A program made the translations under genes and the position numbers. The notes below the pieces were generated by a model, which ran no database searches, had not been told where the DNA came from, and saw only the letters and a list, made by a program, of their open reading frames with translations. DNA of 64,000 nt from DASQDN01 sp963833675 (GTDB taxonomy: Bacteria > Acidobacteriota > Terriglobia > Bryobacterales > Bryobacteraceae), in contig CAWHYW010000032.1 in the NCBI GenBank assembly GCA_963833675.1, forward strand, positions 186,001 through 250,000, in the 5' to 3' direction. Of the stretch, positions 36,608-45,246 are shown piece after piece; positions within the stretch are counted from its first letter, which is position 1; every line of letters begins with the position of its first letter.

Positions 36608-38797
36608 TTACTGCAGTTGATAAAGTCGCACGCCATTTGACGCTTCATCGACAAAGGTCATTCCCCATGCTTCCGGGTTGCTCTTGAAGTCGGCTGCGCC
36701 CTGCAAAGTTGGATCGATAAGTACATACCCGATGCCTTCACGTCGCAGTGCTGCCGTTGCTAGTCTCCGCAGATCGGGCCGCAACTGAGCTTCGCTCTGC
36801 TGTGCATCATGTCCCTGTAGCTGGAAATGCATCGGCGCCTGCGAGTTCGGGCTGTCGAACTCGACGGAATCGATCTCGATAGTTTGCCCGAAATCGATCT
36901 CGAAGAACATGCCCGGTTTCGTTGGTTCCCATGTCTTCCAGGCGGTTGTAGGGTTATTGTCAAACGACAGAGAAGCATCCCAGCGATTCGGATGCGCGTA
37001 GACGCGCCACTCACTTGATTGCGGAATCTGCTTTCCAGAATCGAATACGCGCAGTTCGGCAATTCCCCATTGGTCGGCTTGGATTCGCGGCTTGTTCAAG
37101 ACCATGAATCCGGGATCCCTGGAGCTTTGCGGTCGATCCGCCGCAAAGGTATCGGTTTGAATGATTCGAATCGAACTGGTCTTCAGTTTTGGAAACGTGA
37201 ACGAGAACCGCTTCTCCGGCTGAAGATCCGGTGTGACCGGAGTCCATACCGTTTCAGCGAGACGTTCATTCGCTGCAGACAAATGGTGAGTTCGGATCGT
37301 AGGCGTTGTATAAGCCTCCATAACCCATGCCAACGCAAAAACAGTCGCATTGGAAGGAACGTGTTTGTCGACAATCCGAACGACGTCATAACTATCGGCC
37401 AGTTTGTGGAGCGCCTCCTCCTCGGGCTCCAATCGGAGAGCGGCCCGGATTGGCAGGCCGCTCAGCATCGGCGCGCGTGGAGCAGTGTACAGGCGAGCGA
37501 CCGGTGGCAACGCCGTAATCGCATGCAGCGCAACAATGCATCCGGCAATCACGGGTCGCTTCGCAAGAACCAACCCAAACGCAAGGGCGAAAAAGGGAAG
37601 CGAAGGAATCCAGAAGCGAGTCCCGATGTTGCCGATCACAGGCAGAGCAAACACAGTTCCTGCAATCAGGAGCGTTCGTCCGAGAGACGTTCGGATTGCC
37701 AGCAGTGCCAACGGCAGAAGGAGAAACACCGGGCCGAGAAAACCTTGCAGCACCACACCACGCACCGTTGTCTCCCAGGGCAACTGCCAATAGCTTGCGA
37801 GACCGGGATAGTGTCGCATCATTTCGCGGATCATCGTTTCGAATGCGACGTGAACGTGCGGATTCGGAAACCATGAATTCAAAAAAGGCAAAACCGGATT
37901 GCCCAGCGTTATCCAGTTACGAACCACGTAGAGACTGGTCAATACCAGTGCCGGAGCAGCCGCGGGCATGATCGCGCGCAACTTGCGCGTATGCAGCAGA
38001 GCTGCTGCGAGCACGTACAGCACAGCAAGTAACCCTGTGTACTTGATCGTGAAACTGAAGCCTGCCAGTGTCCCGGCCATAACCAACAAACGTCGCGAGC
38101 CAGTCTCCTTCCACAATTCGAGCGCCCAAAACGCGCCAAAAACAGCGGCCGCCAACGCTACGTCGGCATACGCTGTCGTTCCATCGAGCGCTATCGCAGG
38201 ACTCAGAAACAAAAGCAGACCGGCAATCATGCCGGCCCGCAATTGATCGCGGCGCCGGGCAAACAGGATCATCGATGCGGTGAGCGCAATCAGAAAAGCG
38301 AAATGCGTCAGCGCCGCTGCGGAATGTTTTCCGAAGGCAAACGCGAACAGGTAAAGCATCTCCAGACCCTTCGGAAATGCCCAGTAGAAGTTTTCTGGAT
38401 TAGCTTGGAACCCATGTTCCCGAAACGTCTGGGCAACCCAGCCAAGATGATAGGTCGATCCATCCGGGCTCGCTTCCGGTTTAAGTGCCTGAACAAAATA
38501 ATACGCGCCGAACAGGACAAAGGGACTGACACGGAGCCACGACCGGCAGCGAGTGAAGGTTATCCGCGTCGACGATCCAATCGCAATCGCACCAACAACA
38601 GCGAACGTCTGCCAGTAAGCCAGCCCGAACAGAACAATCCAAAACTGCACGAAGCTGAGAATTGCTGCGCCGCCCAGGAACCGCAAAACGAGAGCTTCCG
38701 AGGGGCTGAGCGGCGCATCAACTATGAACGCTCGCCCCAGAGCAACGCAAACACATATCGTGAAGGCTGCTCCGAACAGGATCGCGAGCACCGCCAT
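36608..38797 (-). CDS. Large polytopic membrane protein, GT-C glycosyltransferase-like, with C-terminal discoidin-like part
   Basis: Of 729 residues the first about 420 carry 10-12 hydrophobic helices (MAVLAILFGAAFTICVCVAL at the start, LLLFLSPAIALDGTTAYADV, GVVLQGFLGPVFLLLPLALL). Loop acids such as EASPDGSTYHLGWV recall the lumenal Asp-containing loop of GT-C enzymes that use lipid-linked sugars. The C-terminal 300 residues are soluble; WDASLSFDNNPTTAWKTWEP and EIDFGQTIEIDSVEFDSPNS resemble an F5/8 type C (discoidin-like) carbohydrate-binding domain. A cell-envelope glycosylation role is inferred, not shown. It converges on carB, leaving 3 bases between the stops. Confidence 0.6.
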   Translation of the reverse strand: MAVLAILFGAAFTICVCVALGRAFIVDAPLSPSEALVLRFLGGAAILSFVQFWIVLFGLAYWQTFAVVGAIAIGSSTRITFTRCRSWLRVSPFVLFGAYYFVQALKPEASPDGSTYHLGWVAQTFREHGFQANPENFYWAFPKGLEMLYLFAFAFGKHSAAALTHFAFLIALTASMILFARRRDQLRAGMIAGLLLFLSPAIALDGTTAYADVALAAAVFGAFWALELWKETGSRRLLVMAGTLAGFSFTIKYTGLLAVLYVLAAALLHTRKLRAIMPAAAPALVLTSLYVVRNWITLGNPVLPFLNSWFPNPHVHVAFETMIREMMRHYPGLASYWQLPWETTVRGVVLQGFLGPVFLLLPLALLAIRTSLGRTLLIAGTVFALPVIGNIGTRFWIPSLPFFALAFGLVLAKRPVIAGCIVALHAITALPPVARLYTAPRAPMLSGLPIRAALRLEPEEEALHKLADSYDVVRIVDKHVPSNATVFALAWVMEAYTTPTIRTHHLSAANERLAETVWTPVTPDLQPEKRFSFTFPKLKTSSIRIIQTDTFAADRPQSSRDPGFMVLNKPRIQADQWGIAELRVFDSGKQIPQSSEWRVYAHPNRWDASLSFDNNPTTAWKTWEPTKPGMFFEIDFGQTIEIDSVEFDSPNSQAPMHFQLQGHDAQQSEAQLRPDLRRLATAALRREGIGYVLIDPTLQGAADFKSNPEAWGMTFVDEASNGVRLYQLQ

Positions 38798-38813
38798 ATT
38801 TTATGGTCGTGCT

Positions 38814-40079
38814 TTAGCTCTCGACCATCCTGACCGGATCCCACTTACAGGCGCGCCCTTCCCACAGACTTGTATTGGTCAAAAGGGACGGACCGGCAGT
38901 GCGAAAGCCAAACACGGAATCTTCAAAGAACGGCTTGCGCGTGCGCACAGCCGTAAGGAAATTCCGGTGATGCTCCAGGTGCGAGCTGTAGCCGCGCGGC
39001 GCCTTGAAAGTCATTTCTTGTCGCGGTCGAATCGAGTCTGCCTTAGCGGGTTCAGGCGGATACTTCTTGCGGTACTCTGCAAGGAATTGCTCCTGGATTG
39101 CTTTGGGGAAGGTGTCAATCGTATATCCGGGCTGGGCTTCACGCGGCGTCTTCGATAGCTCCAGGCCGTCGAAGCCGACCGTCATCTCGCCTTCGCTTCC
39201 CACGAAGCGCACGCCGAACCCTTCCGTCACGTTTCCGCACGCCAGATTGACACGCAGACATAAAGTGAATTCCGGATGCGCGTCCGTTTTCGGATAATCG
39301 AGAACTCCCAGCATCACATCCGGAGCATCGCGCCCGTCCTTCCAGAAGCGCGTGCCTCCGCATGAATAGATCCGCGTCGGTCCGAGCGAGCCCGTGACAA
39401 CATGCAGTCCCGTGAGCAGGTGTACAAACAGATCACCTGCAGACCCGGTGCCATAGTCGCTATAGTTGCGCCAACGGAACAGCCGGATCGGCTCGAACGG
39501 CCGCTTAGGCGCGTTTCCAAGGAAACGGTCCCAATCGATGTTGGCCTCAGAGGCGCCCGGCGGAATCGTGTACTGCCACGCGCCGACGGCTGTATTGCGA
39601 TCGAGCCAGGCTTCCACCGTGTTGAGCTCCCCGATCGCTCCGGACTTCATCAGCTCCGTGGCTTTTTGAAATACGATCGAGCTCGCATATTGGCTGCCGA
39701 CCTGAAGAATCCGATCCGTCTTCTTGTGCGCTTCCACGACCTCGCGGCCTTCGGAGATCTTCTTCACCATCGGCTTCTCGCAGTAAACATCTTTACCGGC
39801 TGCGAGGGCATCCTTGGTAATCGTGGCGTGCCAGTGATCGGGCGTGGCAATAATCACCGAATCAACATCGCGACGCGCGAGCACCTCGCGATAGTCGCGA
39901 GTGGTGAACAATCCGGAGCCGTAAACCTCCTTCATGTGCGCGAGCCGTCCATCATAGATGTCTGCCGCCGCAACGATCTTCACGCCTGGGAGGCTGGTCT
40001 GGTATTTCGCATCGCCCTGACCCATGCCGCCGGCGCCGATCAACGCGATTTGAATCGTATCGTTTGCCGATTTCTGCAT
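38814..40079 (-). CDS. Gfo/Idh/MocA family oxidoreductase, downstream copy of a tandem pair
   Basis: ATG 40079 begins MQKSANDTIQIALIGAGGMG, without a leader; an upstream ATG at 40151 lies inside the previous gene and was rejected. The Rossmann turn GAGGMGQGD, ATPDHWHATITKDALAAGKD and DVYCEKPMVKK (with the conserved lysine) identify the family. The C-terminal domain ends EDSVFGFRTAGPSLLTNTSL. It is about 421 residues long and co-linear with the neighbour at 40082, from which it is separated by 2 bases. The two are clearly duplicates; this copy has lost the Tat leader of the other. Substrate unknown. Confidence 0.92.
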   Translation of the reverse strand: MQKSANDTIQIALIGAGGMGQGDAKYQTSLPGVKIVAAADIYDGRLAHMKEVYGSGLFTTRDYREVLARRDVDSVIIATPDHWHATITKDALAAGKDVYCEKPMVKKISEGREVVEAHKKTDRILQVGSQYASSIVFQKATELMKSGAIGELNTVEAWLDRNTAVGAWQYTIPPGASEANIDWDRFLGNAPKRPFEPIRLFRWRNYSDYGTGSAGDLFVHLLTGLHVVTGSLGPTRIYSCGGTRFWKDGRDAPDVMLGVLDYPKTDAHPEFTLCLRVNLACGNVTEGFGVRFVGSEGEMTVGFDGLELSKTPREAQPGYTIDTFPKAIQEQFLAEYRKKYPPEPAKADSIRPRQEMTFKAPRGYSSHLEHHRNFLTAVRTRKPFFEDSVFGFRTAGPSLLTNTSLWEGRACKWDPVRMVES

Positions 40080-40081
40080 GA

Positions 40082-41419
40082 TTAGCCTTTCACCGACATG
40101 GTCTGCGGATCCCACGCCAGAGTCTTCTGGTCGAAGTAGCTCTGCAGACACAACAGGGCGGGACCGGCAGCCCGCAATCCGAACGTCGAATCCTCGATGA
40201 CCGGTTTACGCGAACGGACCGCATCGATGAAGACACGGTGATGCTCGCGATGATCGCTATATCCACGAGGAGGCATGAATCGCTCTTCGGTTTGCGGCCG
40301 AATCGAATCGGCGCTTGCCCGCTGCACTGGATATTTTTCGCGATACTCCTTCAGGAACTGCTCTCGCACCGGCTGCGAGAAAGTATCGATCGTATATCCA
40401 GGCTCCGATTCTCTTGGCTGTTTGGAGACAGTCACTCCATCTTCGATCGAGAGGACGCCTTCGTTTCCGACGAATCGGAAGCCGTAATTCTCTCCGGAGC
40501 CGTTAACGAAATTCACACGCAGCGCGAGATTGAACGCCGGATGGTTCGCGGTCTCGGGATAATCGCATAACCCTACCATCACGTCCGGAACGTCACGGCC
40601 GTCTTTCCAGAACCGCAGCCCGCCCGTCGCAAAAACCTTCGTTGGCCCGGCCGTACCCATGATGTAATGCATCCCCGAGAAGAGGTGTACAAAAAGATCG
40701 CCCGCAACACCTGTGCCGTAGTCTCGATAATTGCGCCATCGGAACAGGCGGACCGGCTGGAAGGGAACCTTCGGAGCGGAGCCGAGAAAGCGGTCCCAAT
40801 CGACCGTACTTGTCGAAGCGTCCGGAGGGATCGAGTACTGCCACGCGCCGATGGCGGAGTTGCGATCCCACCATGCCTCGATCATATTGACTTGACCGAT
40901 CGCGCCGCTCTTCAGAAGTTCTTTAGCCTTTTGATACACAATCGAGCTGACGCGCTGGCTCCCAACCTGAAGAATGCGGCCAGTCTTTTTCTGCGCCTCC
41001 ACCACGCGGTGTCCGTCCGCGATCTTCTGAACCATCGGCTTCTCGACATACACATCCTTGCCGGCGTTCATGGCATCGATCGATATCTGCGCGTGCCAAT
41101 GATCCGGAGTGGCGACGATCACCGCGTCGATATCCGGTCGCGCGAGCACTTCCCGATAATCCCGAGTCGTGAATACCTGATTGCCCCACCGTTCCTTTAC
41201 GCGCGTGAGCCGGCCGTCGTATACATCGGATGCGGCTACGATCTCCACGCCGTCGTGGGCAAGGGAGGATAGCGCATCTTCAGTACCCATGCCACCCGCG
41301 CCTATCAAAGCGATCTGAACTCGATCATTAGGCGACTTGGCGCGAACCTGCGCTGCCAGCGGAGCAGCCAGACCGGCGGCTCCCGTCTTTAAAAGGAAAT
41401 CTCGTCTAGTCGAGGACAT
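40082..41419 (-). CDS. Gfo/Idh/MocA family oxidoreductase with Tat leader, upstream copy of a tandem pair
   Basis: ATG 41419 has AGGAG about 10 bases upstream and reads MSSTRRDFLLKTGAAGLAAP, a twin-arginine leader (TRRDFLL), so the enzyme is exported folded with its cofactor. Then VQIALIGAGGMGTEDALSSL, ATPDHWHAQISIDAMNAGKD and DVYVEKPMVQK follow, as in the downstream paralogue. It has about 445 residues. Exported members of this group act on periplasmic sugars or glycoside derivatives in Acidobacteriota and Planctomycetes. Gene order suggests a two-gene operon behind the terminator at 41444-41469. Confidence 0.92.
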   Translation of the reverse strand: MSSTRRDFLLKTGAAGLAAPLAAQVRAKSPNDRVQIALIGAGGMGTEDALSSLAHDGVEIVAASDVYDGRLTRVKERWGNQVFTTRDYREVLARPDIDAVIVATPDHWHAQISIDAMNAGKDVYVEKPMVQKIADGHRVVEAQKKTGRILQVGSQRVSSIVYQKAKELLKSGAIGQVNMIEAWWDRNSAIGAWQYSIPPDASTSTVDWDRFLGSAPKVPFQPVRLFRWRNYRDYGTGVAGDLFVHLFSGMHYIMGTAGPTKVFATGGLRFWKDGRDVPDVMVGLCDYPETANHPAFNLALRVNFVNGSGENYGFRFVGNEGVLSIEDGVTVSKQPRESEPGYTIDTFSQPVREQFLKEYREKYPVQRASADSIRPQTEERFMPPRGYSDHREHHRVFIDAVRSRKPVIEDSTFGLRAAGPALLCLQSYFDQKTLAWDPQTMSVKG

Positions 41420-41443
41420 ACGTTGGCAACTCCTGAAAAGACA

Positions 41444-41469
41444 AAAGCCTGCCACGGTCGGCAGGCTTT
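41444..41469 (-). terminator. Intrinsic terminator after the FmdB-type gene
   Basis: AAAGCCTGCC (41444-41453) and GGCAGGCTTT (41460-41469) form a 10-bp perfect stem with a six-base loop. Read on the minus strand the stem is followed by TTTTGTCTTTT, so it fits termination of the zinc-ribbon gene at 41495 and separates it from the oxidoreductase pair. Confidence 0.75.
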
Positions 41470-41494
41470 CGAGAATATCATAGGGAACTCAGGG

Positions 41495-41803
41495 CTACTT
41501 CTTCGTTTCCGTTGTTGATGACGTCGAACTTGGCTTCGACTCGGACGTACTCGTCGCAGGTTTAGATTCTGTTGAAGCGCCATTCTTATTGGCGCCAGTA
41601 GCCGGAGCATTTCCGCCGGCAGTGTTGCGGGCGTAGTCCGTGATATAGAATCCACTCCCTTTGAATTGAAATGAGGGAGCCGATATTAGCCGCTCGACAT
41701 GACCGCCGCAAACCTCGTGGGTCGTAAGAGGATCGTCAGAGAAGCGCTGGATCACCTCAAATACCTGACCGCACTTATCGCACTTGTATTCGTACAGGGG
41801 CAT
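41495..41803 (-). CDS. FmdB-family zinc ribbon protein
   Basis: The 102-residue protein begins MPLYEYKCDKCGQVFEVIQR, with the CxxC pair of FmdB-type ribbons, and a single further Cys plus His in THEVCGGHVERLISAPSFQF. The C-terminal 45 residues are a low-complexity Ser/Thr/Lys/Pro tail (SKPSSTSSTTETKK). The family was named from a regulator of formamidase but most members are small zinc proteins of unknown role. The canonical second CxxC of the ribbon is reduced to one Cys here. It lies 20 bases downstream of the S41 peptidase gene on the same strand. Confidence 0.88.
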   Translation of the reverse strand: MPLYEYKCDKCGQVFEVIQRFSDDPLTTHEVCGGHVERLISAPSFQFKGSGFYITDYARNTAGGNAPATGANKNGASTESKPATSTSESKPSSTSSTTETKK

Positions 41804-41823
41804 GTAGGGTTGCTAATATCCTC

Positions 41824-43107
41824 CTAACGTGGGTTCGTGAGCGGGTTGGGAGCAGCCAATGGGCTGTCGGGCTTCGCCGCGACCTGCGTGTTGGCCGGAT
41901 CCTTACCCTTCGTCAAAACTTCAATCGCCTTCTTAAGCAGCAGGTCTTCTTCGTCCTTCCGCGGCTGTTCGGGAGTGGCTGGCGCTTCCTGGCCTTCTTC
42001 GGTGTCCACAAACGGCTCGGCTTCGGTCACGAGAACCGTGGGAGTGACCCCTGTATCCTGGATAGCCTTACCGGAAGGCGAATAATACTTTGCGATGGAG
42101 AGAATGACGGCAGCGCCGTCGTCCATTGTGACGGCTTTACGGATGGCGGCATCACCGTAGGTGCGTTCACCAACCAGTTCAGCACGCTTGGAATCCAACA
42201 GGCTTGCCGCGACAATCTCCGCGGCACTCCCGGTTCCACGATTCGTGATTACCACGATCGGCTGGTTCTTATACAAAGCCTTCGCGGGGTCTGCGTTGTA
42301 ATCCTGGCGCTTCACCTTTTGGCCCTGAGCGTACGTAATCAAACCCTTGTCCAGGAAGAGGTTTGCGACCGCGACACCATCCTCGGCTTTACCGATACCG
42401 TCGTTCCGCAGGTCGATGACAAACTTCTTAGCGCCCTGCTTAATCAGTCCATCGATCTGGGTGGAAACTTCCTTCGCCTTGGCAGGGCTCTCGATGGCCG
42501 GAATCTGAACTAAGCCAATCCCATCAGGAAGTAGCTTGGAGGTTACCGCCGCGTAGCGTGTAGGCGCTCGGACGAGCGTGATCTTTTGTGGCTCCGGCTT
42601 TTTTACGCGTAGTGCTGTGATGTCGATGGATGTGCCAGGCTCGCCTTGTAACAGCAGGTCGGCGTAAGCCAGCGGCATGTCGCGCGTCGCGATACCGCCG
42701 ATGCTTTCGAGCATGTCACCTGTTCCCAAGCCGGCGCGAGCGGCCGCCGAACCGGGCAACACATTAACGACACCGACGTAGCCGAACTTCCGCGAAAGCA
42801 CCAGTCCGACGCCGGCCTTCTTGGCATCCTGAGCTTTCAGGTACTGTTTGTATTGCTCCGCGCTTAGATAGCTGGCGAACGGATCGATCGACTCCAGTAA
42901 TCCGTTCATCGCGCCTAGCGTGACGTTCTTAATATCCGGCTCTTCGACGTACTCACTCTTGATCCGCGAAAGAACCTCGGAGTAAACGGAAAGCTGACGG
43001 TAAGGCTCCTCCGGCGATGCGCTCCGTCCAATGACAGCGCCCAGGAGGAGAAGGACAACAAGAAACGTCGATGACGTCACGACTACAAGCTTGAAACGGC
43101 TATTCAT
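41824..43107 (-). CDS. S41 family (C-terminal processing) peptidase lacking the usual catalytic lysine
   Basis: ATG 43107, preceded by GAGG, was chosen over TTG 43119. The 427-residue product has an N-terminal membrane anchor (KLVVVTSSTFLVVLLLLGAV), a CtpA-type helical part (SEYVEEPDIKNVTLGAMNGL), a PDZ domain (about residues 90-180; GVVNVLPGSAAARAGLGTGD) and the tail-specific protease domain. The nucleophile is retained as GTGSAAEIVAAS (Ser294). At the position of the dyad lysine (GERTFGKG in CtpA/Prc) it reads GERTYGDAAIRK, with Asp319. The acidic C-terminus (EEDLLLKKAIEVLTKG) is typical of acidobacterial members. It may be inactive or use another residue, for example Lys324. Confidence 0.88.
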   Translation of the reverse strand: MNSRFKLVVVTSSTFLVVLLLLGAVIGRSASPEEPYRQLSVYSEVLSRIKSEYVEEPDIKNVTLGAMNGLLESIDPFASYLSAEQYKQYLKAQDAKKAGVGLVLSRKFGYVGVVNVLPGSAAARAGLGTGDMLESIGGIATRDMPLAYADLLLQGEPGTSIDITALRVKKPEPQKITLVRAPTRYAAVTSKLLPDGIGLVQIPAIESPAKAKEVSTQIDGLIKQGAKKFVIDLRNDGIGKAEDGVAVANLFLDKGLITYAQGQKVKRQDYNADPAKALYKNQPIVVITNRGTGSAAEIVAASLLDSKRAELVGERTYGDAAIRKAVTMDDGAAVILSIAKYYSPSGKAIQDTGVTPTVLVTEAEPFVDTEEGQEAPATPEQPRKDEEDLLLKKAIEVLTKGKDPANTQVAAKPDSPLAAPNPLTNPR

Positions 43108-43174
43108 ATTCAGCCTCAACGGACTCCGGCCGATGATTTTTATTGTAACAGAGTAAACTCAAGGCCTAACGCCT

Positions 43175-43826
43175 TTGTCATTGGACGCCAATATCTTGCG
43201 AACGGTTGCCCGCCCTGCGAAACGAAGCCATTTATGCATCCTGACTCTAGTATGGATGTGTCTGGTCTGGTCAGCGATTCGGCCTCACGATTATTTCACG
43301 TGGTTTCTCGAGGTGCTTCCCGTGTTCGTGGGAGCCGCGCTGCTGCTCCCTACCTATTATACCTTCCGCCTCACAAGTTTACTTTATGTATTACTTGCGA
43401 TTCATGCATGTATCTTGATGATAGGAGGTCACTTCACATACGCTGAAGTTCCGCTGTTCGACTGGATACGAGATACCTTGCACCTCGCCCGGAATCACTA
43501 CGATCGGGTCGGTCACTTCGCTCAAGGCTTCGTTCCTTTTATTCTGACTCGCGAGATTTTGATCCGCCGGTCGCCGCTGCGCCCGGGCAAGTGGCTCAAC
43601 TTTTTATCGATTGCCGTATGTTTGGCTTTTAGCGCCTTCTATGAATTGGTCGAGTGGGGAACGGCGGTCGCCACAGGCGAAGCCGCAACCGCTTTTCTCG
43701 GCACCCAAGGCGACCCGTGGGACACGCAATGGGACATGTTCATGGCCTTAGTCGGAGCCTGTGTATCTATGGCTGACTCTCAGCCGGGCGCACGATAAAG
43801 CGCTTGGGCGTCTACTCGGGCGGTAG
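43175..43826 (+). CDS. YjdF-like (DUF2238) inner-membrane protein, possible C-terminal frameshift
   Basis: A TTG at 43175 gives a 207-residue frame ending at 43798. It has five or six membrane spans (ILTLVWMCLVWSAIRPHDYF, LPVFVGAALLLPTYYTF) and the family core HYDRVGHFAQGFVPFILTRE followed by YELVEWGTAVATGEAATAFL and DPWDTQWDMFMALVGA. Family members end with a last helix and a basic HD-containing tail. That tail is found in the next frame as LSRAHDKALGRLLGR, stopping at 43824-43826, so one base may be missing near 43770. The function of YjdF in bacteria is unknown. It is convergent with the DUF1003 gene. Confidence 0.85.
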
Positions 43827-44324
43827 CTTCTGCTCCAACTCCCGCGCCAAGTCCTCTACCGCAGTATGCTTGCTCATTTCCACGGCTTCCGGATCGTTGC
43901 CCGCTGGAACGCCCAAATGTTCGCAGATCCGCCTCTGCATCTCGAGCATTTTCGTAATTTCTTTCTCTGCAAGAAGATCGATCTGTAAGTTCAAGTGATC
44001 TCTATGGTCGGCATGACGGCTCATTCGATTCTGCTTCATCAGAATGAATGTCGAAAGTAGAACTCCCTCCACCGAGACAATCAGCGCCAGGAGAATAAAT
44101 GGATAGGGATCGAACGGCTTGACGAACGGCAGTGTCCCGAGATTTATCGCAAACCAGAGAACGAGCCCGGCGACATGGGCCAGGACGAAAGTCATGGTTC
44201 CGGCAAAGCCGGCAATCGCATCGCCGATGCGGTCCTTGAGAGTTCTGCTTTCCAGAAACTCTGCCTCTAGCCTCGCTACCGTCTCAATGTTTGCCTGTAC
44301 GGGTTGCAGATTCTCGTCAGCCAC
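43812..44324 (-). CDS. DUF1003 membrane protein
   Basis: The 170-residue protein has a helical N-terminus (RLEAEFLESRTLKDRIGDAI), two central membrane spans (TMTFVLAHVAGLVLWFAINL and PFILLALIVSVEGVLLSTFI) and the family signature LMKQNRMSRHADHRDHLNLQ, with basic and His residues just after helix 2. A coiled C-terminus follows (EKEITKMLEMQRRI). The length matches the family, which has no assigned function. Its stop region overlaps the restored end of the convergent YjdF gene by about 15 bases. Confidence 0.9.
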   Translation of the reverse strand: MADENLQPVQANIETVARLEAEFLESRTLKDRIGDAIAGFAGTMTFVLAHVAGLVLWFAINLGTLPFVKPFDPYPFILLALIVSVEGVLLSTFILMKQNRMSRHADHRDHLNLQIDLLAEKEITKMLEMQRRICEHLGVPAGNDPEAVEMSKHTAVEDLARELEQKLPPE

Positions 44325-44412
44325 TGCGAGTACGACTCTTTTCCTGTGCGCACCGTATCAACAACTGAACGCCCACGCGGATGCAAACGTCATCTAAAAT
44401 GGAATTATTCGC

Positions 44413-45066
44413 GTGAAGAGAGCTTTTCTTGGCCTTCTATTCGTCTGCCCTGTGTTCGCAGGCGAGTATGCCGTCCTCCAAAACGGATTCCGGATCTACG
44501 CCGACCGGCATGAAGTCGTAGAAGATAAAACGCGACTGCATACCGGGACCGGAACTCTGGACTTTCCAACCCACGAGATTCGCACCTTTGAAATCGAAGA
44601 GTACGTTCGTCCTGCGAGCCCTCCGGAAGCACCTAAACCAACGAATCCGGAAGTTGCCGCTACGGTGACAGATCCGCACGAGATAGTCGCGAAGGCTGCA
44701 ACCGAAAACGGATTGCGTCCCGAATTCGTTCGCAGTGTTGCCGCCATCGAGTCGGCCTTTCGGACGAAAGCCGTTTCATCGAAGGGCGCTATCGGCTTGA
44801 TGCAACTCATGCCGGGAACCGCGACTGACTTAGGAGTAAATCCACATGACCCTGTGCAGAATGCGGATGCAGGCGCGAGGTATTTGAAACAGCTTCTGTT
44901 GCGATACAAGGATACGGAAGATCCGGTTCGGTTTGCGCTCGCAGCCTACAACGCGGGACCCGGCGCTGTCGATAAATACAAGAACATTCCGCCCTATCGA
45001 GAAACCCGGCAATATGTCGAGAAAGTATTGCGGAAGTATCTTGCCGAACTTGGCCACTCGGATTAA
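44413..45066 (+). CDS. Lytic transglycosylase (SLT family), secreted
   Basis: GTG 44413 starts MKRAFLGLLFVCPVFAGEYA, a short signal peptide. After a linker of about 70 residues comes the SLT domain: EFVRSVAAIESAFRTKAVSS (catalytic Glu113 in the ES pair), KGAIGLMQLMPGTATDLGVN, and RFALAAYNAGPGAVDKY, the three standard motifs. The domain ends ETRQYVEKVLRKYL. The enzyme cleaves peptidoglycan glycan strands with formation of 1,6-anhydro-muramic acid, in the periplasm. The DUF4124-like front (VLQNGFRIYADRHEVVEDKT) is often found with SLT domains. It stands alone and converges with the 747-residue protein gene. Confidence 0.92.
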   Translation: MKRAFLGLLFVCPVFAGEYAVLQNGFRIYADRHEVVEDKTRLHTGTGTLDFPTHEIRTFEIEEYVRPASPPEAPKPTNPEVAATVTDPHEIVAKAATENGLRPEFVRSVAAIESAFRTKAVSSKGAIGLMQLMPGTATDLGVNPHDPVQNADAGARYLKQLLLRYKDTEDPVRFALAAYNAGPGAVDKYKNIPPYRETRQYVEKVLRKYLAELGHSD

Positions 45067-45204
45067 TTACCCGAAGCCGTAGCTTTCTCCCTCATCACCC
45101 ACAGGATTCCACCCGGCAGCTGTTGCGGAAATAGCGGGTCCGCGTAATGCTCCTTCTTGCGAGCTTGTGCATTGTTCCGCATTGGTTATAGGACCAGGGA
45201 AGGA

Positions 45205-45235
45205 GCGGGACTTTGGCCGGTAAGCCTTATCCCGC
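45205..45235 (-). terminator. Possible weak terminator after the 747-residue protein gene
   Basis: GCGGGA (45205-45210) and TCCCGC (45230-45235) can pair around a 19-base loop. The hairpin lies 12 bases beyond the stop at 45247. The base of the stem is short and there is no true T-tract on the minus strand (CTCCTTCCC), so termination is uncertain. The remainder of 45067-45246 shows no gene. Confidence 0.3.
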
Positions 45236-45246
45236 CCCCCACTGTC

